From: Chrysomallon squamiferum
Lineage: Eukaryota; Mollusca; Gastropoda; Neomphalida; Peltospiridae
Direction: 5' to 3'
DNA length: 64,000 bases
Assembly (NCBI GenBank): GCA_012295275.1
Contig: CM022673.1
Span: 6,647,311-6,711,310 of the forward strand
The translations under genes were made by a program, and so were the position numbers. Below, piece after piece: positions 56,352 through 64,000 of the stretch (position 1 is its first letter; each line of letters begins with the position of its first letter). The notes beneath the pieces are model-generated. The model was given only the letters and a program-made list of their open reading frames with translations. It did not search any database and was not told the DNA's origin.

Positions 56352-57430
56352 TAAGTAATTAGTAGTAGTGTATAACAAAAATGTCTCATACGAGGACCCC
56401 ACCTGGAATGTTGAGGAGAGTCCCTCACTGACTCTGTCTTTGATTGAGTGTTTGTGTTTGTAGACTTCATCCTTGGCCATCTCCAGACCTGCCCTGACAG
56501 CCTCGTTCCTGTGATTACTCAACACTTCATAGAGGGCGCTGCATTCTTCAGGCGGCCTTACGTCCCCTGACAGAATCTGGAAAGCTCTGATATCCTCGCC
56601 ATAAAATCTGATTTGTAAAGAATAAATCATCATAAAATTATTAATACAAATGTCAATATATATATATTAAAAAAAAACACCAAAAAAATCACTGTCACTA
56701 TGAATAGAAAAGAGTGAGAAATAAATAAATAAGGACAGAAGGACACAAACTTTATCTTACTTTCTGTTAGCATCCTTTCTTTCAATCAGTCCACTGCCTT
56801 CTATTGAGATTCCAGCAAAAATACCTTTAAAATAAACATTTTATTTAACTGAATTACAATTTGCCGATAATAATTAAAAAAAATCCTTTTTTTATTTTTT
56901 AGATACTCATATGTTGGAAAATTTCATTTTTTTTCATTTCATTTTATTTTGTTGTTGTCAGGGGGTTTTTATCCCTAAATTTAACAAAAATTATTTAAAA
57001 AAATGGTTTATACCTATAACACACAGACACAAAATAAATTAGGGAAACTAATTTAAAAGAATAATGAAAAATAATAAATTTTATTCTGATTTGTATCAAT
57101 ATGTTAAAAAATATTTTTTATATTAAATACTTATTACCTTTAGTTTTAGAGTATGTATAGATTGCAGATGGACTCCGAACAGACACATCACCTTCCAGGT
57201 TTCTACCTAGAGGTCCTGCTGCAATAGTGAAGTTGCCCCCTAGTGTCAAGTTACCTCCCTTTGAGAATGCATCAACAGCTGCTTGGTTGTTAAGTATGAT
57301 TACAAAATCAGTGACCTGAAATAATAATAATAATAATAATAATAGTAGTAGCAGCAGTAGTAGTAGTAATATTAATCATAGTGATAATAACATTAAAAAT
57401 AATAGTAATAATGATAAAAAAAATAGAAGC

Positions 57431-57493
<63 letters not shown>

Positions 57494-59424
57494 ACCAAGT
57501 AATAATGACAATAACAATAGAAAAATAATAATAATAACAATCATATGATGATGATGATGATAACAATAATAATGATGACAACAAATACATTCAATTACTT
57601 AACTTAATTTTGTTGTACTGGGATTGTTTTAATTTCAGAGAAGTGAAAGAAATGATAAAACAATTAACAAAACAGAAAAATAAATTTCTTTACTTTAAAA
57701 ACAGTATTCACTGACCTCAGCTCCGATTTCAAATCCACCACCAAGTCCAGCCAGACCAATGGCTGAAGGTGCTGACCATCCTAAAATAAAAACATTTAAT
57801 TTAAACTAGCATAAACAAAGAGAAAATAACAATCACAAAATAATCATAAAAATGACAGTAATGATGATGATTACAATAATAACGATGATGTTGATGATGA
57901 TGATGATGATGATATTAACAGTACTAATAGCAATTACATTTTCATTTTGTGAAGATTAGAAATACATGTTGAAAGAATGTGATAAATAAAGTCTATAAAC
58001 AGACAGAAGTTCATTGCTTTACAACTGCAAAGTAAATGATATATTTTGGTAAATGAAACAGTCATGGAAATATTGATCAATGTATATTTGGCCCATTGTA
58101 TATTGTATTTATATAAAAACTATATGTTAATATTTCATAAACATGTAGCTGTTATACCAACATATATCAAAACATTATCCAAGAAAAATAAAATTCAGCT
58201 TTAAAACTTTTCAGTTTTTTGGTATTTTTGATAAGCTATAATCAGTCTATATTTGTCCATAGAAATAACATATATGGATGTAAGCATTATTAATTATTAA
58301 TTACCTTTTCCATAATCATCATCACTGCTGTATATCAACATATATCAAAACATTATCCAAGAAAAATAATATCTTTAAAACATTTTTATATCTATAAGTC
58401 TATGTTTATCCAAGAAAAATTACCTTTTCCATAATCAAAATTCAAAACATTATCCAAGAAAAATAAAATTCAGCTTTAAAACTTTTTTGTTTTTTGGTAT
58501 TTTTGATAAGCTATAATCAGTCTATATTTGTCCATAGAAATAACATATTGGATGTAAGCATTATTAATTATTAATTACCTTTTCCATAATCATCATCACT
58601 GCTGTATATCAACATATATCAAAACATTATCCAAGAAAAATAAAATTCAGCTTTAAAACTTTCTTTTTGGTATTTTTGATAAGCTATAGTCAGTCTATGT
58701 TTGACTGTAGAACTAACATATTTGGATGTAAGCATTATTAATTATTAATTACCTTTTCCATAATCATCATCACTGCTGTCAAGTTTTGCTATAACTATTC
58801 CACTTCCTCCTCGAGCTGTGACCAGGAAACCTGCCTTGAAAACTGTTATAATGGCAAGGCCTCTCGCATTGGCTAAAATACCAGCTGTAAATAAACAAAA
58901 AAAAAAAAAATTAAAATAAATATATAAATCAATATAGAATGAAAGAATGATTTTGTTTGTTGTACATGTGTTGTCTGAGGGTGTATGCATTTGTGTCTGA
59001 CAAAAATTTACAAGCCAGATTATATTTTTTTTTTTTTTTTAAAGTTTTTAATCTACTGAACTGTTCATTTTAAAAACACAAACACAATCCAAACCATCTT
59101 TACCATATCAGTATTTTTCTTCGTATTTCTGTATATGTACAAATAATAATTAATATTATTATTATTAATCTTAAAAAAATAAAAAATAAAAAATAAAATT
59201 TGTATTGTTTATCTGAAGAGATTAAATTAAATGAGGGTTTATTATTGTTGTTGTTATTCTTTTTATTTATTTTATTTTATTTTATTTTTTTTTTTTTTAA
59301 GTAACAAACCTGGAATAAGTTTATCTGGACCAGCTCTTGCACTTGGCATTGTGAATTCTCTGAGGATTTTGGCTGCTTTCTTTGCCTCAGATTTAAGACT
59401 GTGTGGGATTGGAGTGTTAACCAT
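53353..59424 (-). CDS. SH3YL1: SH3YL1: SYLF (Ysc84-like) and SH3 domain protein, complete
   Basis: Nine exons join in frame to 370 residues (the human protein has about 342). The N-terminal SYLF domain, about residues 1-205, is a lipid-binding module known in SH3YL1 to bind phosphoinositides at actin-rich membrane ruffles. It begins MVNTPIPHSLKSEAKKAAKI and includes GFLVTARGGSGIV, GLGGGFEIG and GGNLTLGGNFT. A Ser-rich linker (about 235-312) leads to a C-terminal SH3 domain (about 314-370) with YDWWEGKLNG and GIFPANYV, which keeps the Trp pair and the Pro/Tyr ligand groove. Exons on the minus strand: 59424-59310, 58884-58753, 57780-57716, 57315-57138, 56824-56761, 56607-56403, 55135-54988, 54336-54241, 53462-53353. 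All introns are GT-AG. Introns 2, 6 and 8 carry tandem arrays, and those of introns 2 and 8 share sequence with the ends of the preceding exons. Confidence 0.96.
53463..54045 (-). other. SH3YL1 intron 8, left part
   Basis: A-rich sequence with a degenerate repeat of about 33-41 bases (ttaaaaacaaa at 53567, 53600, 53641, 53682) between 53560 and 53745, and a GAT run near 53860-53885. Confidence 0.65.
54046..54262. repeat. degenerate 30-bp tandem repeat running into SH3YL1 exon 8
   Basis: The phrase aggt(c/g)a followed by attatct or aatct recurs at 54046, 54106, 54136 (agatc), 54166, 54196 and 54225, and again at 54255 inside exon 8, almost exactly every 30 bases. Confidence 0.75.
54241..54336 (-). 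CDS. SH3YL1: SH3YL1 exon 8: start of SH3 domain
   Basis: Encodes ETISSQLTPVAEAIAQFEFK, then GQIPSDLSFKA, the first SH3 strands. Acceptor TTTGTAG, donor GTATGT. Its 3' end resembles the 30-bp repeat downstream. Confidence 0.94.
54337..54987 (-). other. SH3YL1 intron 7
   Basis: AT-rich, with AAT triplets (about 54809-54835) and AAAC/AAAT repeats (about 54850-54920). No exon is seen. Confidence 0.7.
54988..55135 (-). CDS. SH3YL1: SH3YL1 exon 7: Ser/Lys-rich linker
   Basis: Encodes SFRSSSVRDSKKESVKSSSS, then VKIGRDFKGSQQKQGPTR. Poorly conserved linker, accepted because its phases fit both neighbours. Acceptor TTTCAG, donor GTGACC. Confidence 0.85.
55311..56370. repeat. 86-bp minisatellite and AGT repeat in SH3YL1 intron 6
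   Basis: The word taacagtgacagtagcagtg recurs at 55311, 55397, 55483, 55545, 55631, 55684, 55750 and 55836, with a variant at 55922. Most steps are exactly 86 bases; short steps of 62, 53 and 66 mark internal deletions. From about 55925 the order decays into AGT/AGC/AAT triplets, ending in a nearly pure AGT run to about 56350. Long Leu/Tyr/Thr frames on the minus strand are artefacts. Confidence 0.95.
56403..56607 (-). CDS. SH3YL1: SH3YL1 exon 6
   Basis: Encodes FYGEDIRAFQILSGDVRPPE, then ECSALYEVL and a charged helical stretch that closes the SYLF domain and opens the linker. Acceptor AAATCAG, donor GTGGGG. Confidence 0.94.
56761..56824 (-). CDS. SH3YL1: SH3YL1 exon 5
   Basis: Encodes IFAGISIEGSGLIERKDANR, matching the family's GVSLEGSCLIERKETNRK. 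Donor GTAAGA. Confidence 0.95.
56825..57137 (-). other. SH3YL1 intron 4
   Basis: AT-rich, with T-rich patches. Nothing else is seen. Confidence 0.7.
57138..57315 (-). CDS. SH3YL1: SH3YL1 exon 4
   Basis: Encodes VTDFVIILNNQAAVDAF, then GGNLTLGGNFTIAAGPLGRN and IYTYSKTK. These are the core SYLF strands. Acceptor TTTCAG, donor GTAATA. Confidence 0.96.
57322..57555. repeat. AAT/AGT microsatellites in SH3YL1 intron 3
   Basis: AAT and AGT triplets at about 57322-57370, an AAT run at about 57431-57482 and GAT triplets near 57546, close to the exon 4 acceptor. Confidence 0.9.
57716..57780 (-). CDS. SH3YL1: SH3YL1 exon 3
   Basis: Encodes WSAPSAIGLAGLGGGFEIGA followed by E, a hallmark SYLF segment. 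Acceptor TATTTTAG, donor GTCAGT. Confidence 0.96.
57781..58160 (-). other. SH3YL1 intron 2, remainder
   Basis: AT-rich intron sequence with a GAT-rich patch at about 57892-57913. No exon is seen. Confidence 0.7.
58161..58779. repeat. tandem array carrying copies of the exon 2 end and donor
   Basis: A unit that includes aaaacattatccaagaaaaa, gataagctataatcagtcta and ggatgtaagcattattaatt is repeated. Each unit ends with the exon 2 terminus: full 29-base copies at 58303-58331 and 58577-58605, a 16-base fragment at 58422-58437, and the real one at 58751-58779. The copies lie downstream of the true donor in SH3YL1 intron 2. Confidence 0.93.
58753..58884 (-). CDS. SH3YL1: SH3YL1 exon 2
   Basis: Encodes AGILANARGLAIITVFKAGF, then LVTARGGSGIVIAKLD and an acidic end SSDDDYGK. 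Acceptor ATTTACAG, donor GTAATT. Its last 27 bases and donor recur downstream in the intron. Confidence 0.96.
59310..59424 (-). CDS. SH3YL1: SH3YL1 exon 1 with start codon
   Basis: ATG at 59424-59422. It encodes MVNTPIPHSLKSEAKKAAKI, LREF and then GPDKLIP, matching the family's N-terminus, and ends after one base of a codon at GTTTGT. Confidence 0.96.
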
Positions 59425-60385
59425 TTTGATTTACTTTTCACTGTGATCTTTGAGCTGTCATAAAAACAATGTCTGAAAAATATGTTAATGCATTTATTCA
59501 AGAAAACACCTTGATTTTTTTAAATATTATTTGATAATGATAATGATGATGATAACAACAGTGAAAGCATATGAATTGGAAATATCTGCCCGATTTGATA
59601 TCTATTTTTCTCTGGACCAAAACAACGCCATAGAGTATTTTTAAACATTATTGTCTTTCAAAAACATAAGTTACGAGTACATACGCGATTTGTAATTAAC
59701 AATTACAGATAATAAGTTTAATATTCACTTTGGAGGCAGTAAAACAAATGATGGTGAGATCTATTAAAATGATTTATTTTAAGACTTTACATTATTTGTG
59801 TACAAAACAGAGAGAAAGTAATTTTAGTATTTATGATATAATTATTGATTAAGAATTGTTTGGATAAACGACATTTTTAAAAATCTTCTTATTCATTATT
59901 ATTTATTTTAATTATTAATAATATATGTTTTCGATAAATATGTATTAATCTGCAAGAATAACAATTTTAACGGTATTTAAAATTATTAATACTAAACTAA
60001 AACTATATTAAAATTTACAAAAACGATTCCATTTTATTTTATTTTTCTTAAGTTTATATATATATTTAATATCAGATTTGAGACAGGCACAAAAAAAAGT
60101 ATATATTTATGACATCCTTACCGTTTAAATACAGGTTTTTAAGTAATGTTGCTAAATGTAAACGAAATCATTGTTATAAATGCATCGAATAATTCATCAT
60201 CCAAAATTATTAACAACAATATCGCTTCCGTATTAATTAGAGTTATCGTTCATTAATTGGAAAAGTCCATTATGACCGAGTCGGAGGGCAGGCGCATTAA
60301 AACAAAAGAAAATTATAATAAAAAAATAAATAAATAAAATAAAAATAGTTCAAGGTTGACCTTTTAATACATTGATCAGTAAACG

Positions 60386-60423
<38 letters not shown>

Positions 60424-61060
60424 AAGGAAGAAAAAGAAAACAAGAAAATAATTTCTTTATTTCCCAAAATTTCATGGATAAAACACATATGTTCTTAATT
60501 TGGTAAGTTTGTAATTATTTCCATTCTGCTAAACTATCATAATTATGCAAAGTAAGACAACAAAATTAAAACATTAATATTAATAATAATAATAAAGTAA
60601 GAGATAATTAATTGAATACTTAAAAACAAATTGGTTTTTAAAGACATTATCATCTACAATTTATGAAGAAATCAACTTTTTATAATTATTCTGAATTCTC
60701 TTTTTTTATTTACCAGTCTTTTAAGTTTATATGTTTTTAAAAGATTTTTTACTTTTAATTTTTTTTGCGGGAATAAACCTCCACATTATACTAGAATTTT
60801 GTAAAGAAATGAAAATTGTTTAAAAAACAAATTTCTCTGGTAACTTAGCTATACAGTAACTGACGTTGCAGAGTAAATTATAAAAAATGTACTAGTGCCC
60901 ACTTCAGAACATAGAATATCATTGAACCAGCCATTCTTATTGAAGTCCTTACTTTAATATATTTCAAACAAATAATAGAATACAACACATGTAAACAAAT
61001 AATTACAAAATTAAAAAATAAAATGACATTTATATTTTTCATTGTCATTTTTACAAAATT
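59425..61060. other. intergenic DNA upstream of SH3YL1
   Basis: Head of SH3YL1 and 3' flank of NUP62. An A run of about 36 bases lies at 60386-60421. CpG-bearing sequence at about 60180-60300 may belong to the SH3YL1 promoter, which I cannot place. No coding exon is recognised. Confidence 0.5.
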
Positions 61061-61072
61061 CCCAACTCAAAA

Positions 61073-61165
61073 TAACATAACTCAAAATGTATTTGTATTG
61101 TAACTCAAAATTTATTGACATCATAACTCAAATTTTATTTGTATCATTATTCAAAATGAATGTGT
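61073..61165. repeat. degenerate 23-bp tandem repeat
   Basis: taactcaaaat or ttattcaaaat recurs at 61078, 61101, 61124 and 61147, each followed by a tttatttgta-like word. More weakly related words (aactcaaaa) continue to about 61340. Confidence 0.75.
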
Positions 61166-61550
61166 ACCAGACCTTAAAGCACTAGTTACATCTTAATTCA
61201 AAACTGCCATCTTTGTTATATTCCTTTTGCATTTCAACTCAGAAGAAGCAGTAACACTTTAACTCCAAACTGATGGTTATGTGATGGATCAAAACCACAA
61301 AATTGCATGATTCAACTTGTCAACAGTGTTTTAACTCAAAAAGGATGAATGTGTCTTCAATCAAAAATTGCCAGTTGCATGAAATAACAAAACCACTGTT
61401 TTATCAATTTCCATTCTGATCGATTTAAAAATCTGAAAGACACCAGACTGAATTTAATCATCAAATGCGACGGTGGCTGTTTTTGATGATAATGGAAATC
61501 ATATCAGAACAGTTACTGATATCTGTACTGATAGGTCCTCTCAGAAATCA

Positions 61551-61654
61551 TTATTTATTCACATAATTGTAGGCCATTCTGAAATTTCTTTCTTGTTCTG
61601 TGCGCTGTGAATCCATCTGTTTTCCAATTTCTTCCATTTTTCTGTTCAGTGCCA
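61551..61654 (-). CDS. NUP62: NUP62 last exon
   Basis: Begins after ATTTAG and encodes ALNRKMEEIGKQMDSQRTEQ, then ERNFRMAYNYVNK. TAA lies at 61553-61551. It matches the family ending RKVEEVTK...KEQERSFRI. Confidence 0.9.
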
Positions 61655-63545
61655 CTAAATAAAAATGAATAAAACTTCTGAGACTTCACATAAAGTAATA
61701 ATCTCTCGAAATGTTTCAAAAAATATATATAAACTACTGTTTATATGTATTAGAGTAGAAACTACCAACAAAGGCTTGAATTAATCAAAGTCTTATTTAA
61801 AAGTTTTGCACAAAACAAAGTTGATTTAATCTGCAGGTGCAACAAGAAAAAAAAAAAACCCACAAACAACCGACTCCCAGCTACTGGAAACGCACATTTC
61901 ATTTAGATTCTGAAAATTTCACACATGTTAGTGTTTTTCAAAAATAATGAAGGGTCAATATTATTCACTTAGAATAAAATTATTTTCAGTGCAGATTTTT
62001 TTAGTTTTCTTATCTAAAATATTTAGACTTACAAGTAAACCTAAAAATAACAAATAGAAACTTAAATCTTCTAAAGATTAAGATTTTAAAAATGAAGAAA
62101 ATATATGTAACATTATTAGTGTATGTGATATCTCCATCCTTTTAAATACCCACATATTCTACATATATATGTATAATTAAAGGGTTTTTTTTACCTGTAT
62201 TTCTATCAATCCACAGTAATGAGTCCATGTGTGCATTTAATATTTTTGTTAACTGTTGAATCTGGAACATAAAATGTTAACAATAAATATATAATATACA
62301 ATTCACCTGTTAAATTAACACCATATTAAATATTTATTCATAATATTAACACAAAATTAAAACTTTTTATTTCTTTTGATATTTACCTGAAATGAATTAC
62401 TTATTATATACACTTCAATATACACTTATTAGGTATTTATTATGCTTACTGGAAAGAGGTATGTAAAGAATATTTAATTTTTAATCTATAATTTAAAAAA
62501 AAAGAATAAATAAATACATATATTATTCTTTGGATTCTAGAAAATTAATGTTGAATAAATCTAGGAAAATATTATTTGTTTTTACAGTATTTTTTGTTTT
62601 ACAATGAATTTATATTTGATATTAATATTAACTTTATCAATAGTACTGATTTAAATAAAAATATAAATAAATTAATAAACTGGATAATGAGGATCACATG
62701 ACTATTATTATTTGCATTTTTACTTTCAATGTTATTATTTTTATTACTCTTATTCCCATTATTATTTTAACTGGATCATCAGGATTCTGTAGCCACTGGT
62801 TGAAACAAAAAAATTGAAAGACGTAAAACAAAAGAATTTTTTATATAAAAAAAAATAATAATAATAAAATGAAATGAAAAAAAAACATCAAAATGATTAA
62901 AATAAAATAAAATAAAATAAAATAAAATAAAATAAAATAAAATAAAATAAAATAAAATAAAATAAAACAAAACAAACAGATAATAAAGTAATTAAAATAA
63001 AATAAAATAAAATATAAATATAAATAAATAAATAAATAAATAATAAATAAATAAATAAACAAATAAAATAAAATATAAATAAATAAAATAAATTTAAAAA
63101 AAAAAAAAAAAATCATGTGGAATTAAAAAAAAATAATGATAATGATAATAATAAATTAATAAATAAAATAAATAAATCATACAAAAGAAAGAAAACATAT
63201 GATAATAAGAATTATATTAAAATACACTGAAATCTGTAATAATTTTCTTTAAAATTATTATTTTTAAATTTTTTTTTTTTTTTTTGGAAATCCAAAATTA
63301 TACTGATTAATATTATCAAACAGACAATACGTTAGTTTTAAGATAAAAATAAAATCTTACGTGTGTTCTCTCTCAAGATCGGCATGCTGCTGGTAACTGA
63401 TGGATGGAAGCTGATCCAGTTCCTTCTCCAGTGGAGTTAGTAATTCTTTCAGCTCTCTCTGCTGTGCATGGATGAAATCCAGTTCATGATCCAGTTTCTG
63501 CTGATCCATCTTAACTCTCTCAACTTCTTTGTTCAGCTGTATAAT
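61551..63545 (-). CDS. NUP62: nucleoporin NUP62, C-terminal coiled-coil exons (partial)
   Basis: Central-channel nucleoporin that forms the Nup62-Nup54-Nup58 complex of the nuclear pore. Only the C-terminal Nsp1-like coiled-coil end lies in the window; the FG-repeat N-terminal part is beyond the right edge. Visible exons on the minus strand: 63545-63361 (LNKEVERVKMDQQKLDHELD and on), 62261-62195 (KILNAHMDSLLWIDRNT) and 61654-61551 (ALNRKMEEIGKQM, then EQERNFRMAY and stop). About 26-40 residues expected between the first two (the TYKLAENID...DLKDIIEHLN part) are not found except for a possible 24-base exon at 62772-62795. The stop overlaps an AATAAA. Confidence 0.92.
61554..61559 (-). terminator. 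AATAAA overlapping the NUP62 stop region
   Basis: The last two codons, AAT AAA, form a canonical polyadenylation hexamer directly before the TAA. Other AATAAA-like words occur downstream, so use of this one is uncertain. Confidence 0.3.
61655..62194 (-). other. NUP62 last intron
   Basis: AT-rich, with a short A run near 61847. No exon is seen. Confidence 0.7.
62195..62261 (-). CDS. NUP62: NUP62 penultimate exon
   Basis: 22 codons plus one base: IQQLTKILNAHMDSLLWIDR then NT. Matches human LQQICKILNAHMDSLQWIDQN. Acceptor GTTCCAG, donor GTAAAA. Confidence 0.95.
62772..62795 (-). CDS. NUP62: possible 24-nt NUP62 micro-exon
   Basis: Between CAACCAG and GTTAAA the minus strand encodes WLQNPDDP in the phase needed by the next exon. 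The join gives NPDDPIQQLTKIL, like the family's DTSDPLQQICKIL. The donor is weak and the upstream neighbour is not found, so this is tentative. Confidence 0.35.
62897..63080. repeat. AAAAT and AAAT microsatellites in a NUP62 intron
   Basis: TAAAA repeats at about 62897-62966 and 62995-63010, then AAAT repeats at about 63020-63085, followed by an A run. They occupy the interval where a NUP62 exon is expected. Confidence 0.95.
63361..63545 (-). CDS. NUP62: NUP62 coiled-coil exon
   Basis: 61 codons plus two bases: IIQLNKEVERVKMDQQKLDH, ELDFI, then LLTPLEKELDQLP and YQQHADLEREHT. It aligns with the human REVEKVKLDQKRLDQELDFI segment. Acceptor TATTACAG, donor GTAAGA. Confidence 0.96.
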
Positions 63546-64000
63546 CTGTAATAAATGAAAACCTAGCATTATTCTGATTTATTTTAAATATAATGACTGT
63601 GGGTTAAAATACTACTACATCTACAATATTAAAAATGACAGCTGTAAGAATTAGCTTACATTACATATTTATGGAGTGAATTAATAAGGAAAAAGAACAA
63701 ATCCAATAACAATAAATCTGATTATACTGAGCAAAAACTACCTATTTTTAATTATTAATATAATTTTTTTATTATGTATGCAACTAGAAAGAATAATTTA
63801 GAATATGAATATCATTTTTAATTAATTTTTTTTCTTCTAAACATGGCTATTCTCCAAATCAATATATGCCAGATATTCAAATTATGTAAGCCATGAAACA
63901 TCCTTGTATTAAAAGAAACATTATAAACAATAACAGAAATTCTAAATCTGCATTAGTAAACAGCACAATGAACTTCTGAAATCTCATACACAAATGGCTT
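63546..64000 (-). other. NUP62 intron running off the window
   Basis: AT-rich sequence with no further NUP62 exon recognised before the right edge. Confidence 0.65.

Noticed and set aside
55307-56470. 387-codon minus-strand frame as a gene
   Set aside because: It is a translation of the AGT-type minisatellite in SH3YL1 intron 6 with Leu, Thr and Tyr runs.

Overview
The window is nuclear DNA of an intron-rich animal. It is very AT-rich and packed with microsatellites and long A/T runs. Every gene I can support is a eukaryotic housekeeping gene with GT-AG introns, and no operon, CRISPR array, phage or plasmid signal is visible. A diverged repeat at about 10.58-10.90 kb resembles a short interspersed element that I associate with molluscs, so a mollusc (or related lophotrochozoan) is my best guess. 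That guess rests on memory of repeat sequences and is not proven.

Layout. 1-30.1 kb: no gene recognised. Long AT-rich stretches and simple repeats alternate with islands of non-repetitive, more balanced sequence of a few hundred bases (for example 3.38-3.96, 4.73-5.04, 6.74-7.14, 8.85-9.16, 13.29-13.64, 17.74-18.10 and 19.56-20.21 kb). The islands look like conserved regulatory DNA, but that is inference. The same stretch holds a 42-bp minisatellite open in three frames (17.0-17.6 kb), a foldback element (25.53-26.11 kb) and the mollusc-like repeat. 30.16-46.17 kb (+): nineteen coding exons of cytosolic cysteinyl-tRNA synthetase, lacking only the N-terminal exon(s). 50.21-50.64 kb (+): an open frame of nine 11-residue repeats. 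50.69-51.61 kb (+): a single-exon DHHC palmitoyltransferase. 53.35-59.42 kb (-): a complete nine-exon SH3YL1 gene (SYLF plus SH3). 61.55-63.55 kb (-): the C-terminal coiled-coil exons of nucleoporin NUP62, whose 5' part lies beyond the right edge.

The four genes act in unrelated processes (translation, protein S-acylation, phosphoinositide-linked membrane and actin dynamics, nuclear pore structure). Nothing suggests that they work together. CARS and the DHHC gene read rightward, SH3YL1 and NUP62 leftward, so the DHHC gene and SH3YL1 converge on a pentanucleotide repeat.

No clearly new biological system is demonstrated. The most interesting signals are tandem arrays built partly from exon ends inside two SH3YL1 introns (including decoy splice donors), complementary UG and CA repeats flanking CARS exons 6-7, a GA microsatellite that begins at a CARS splice donor, an apparent one-base frameshift at the start of CARS exon 5, and the 11-residue-repeat frame just upstream of the DHHC gene.
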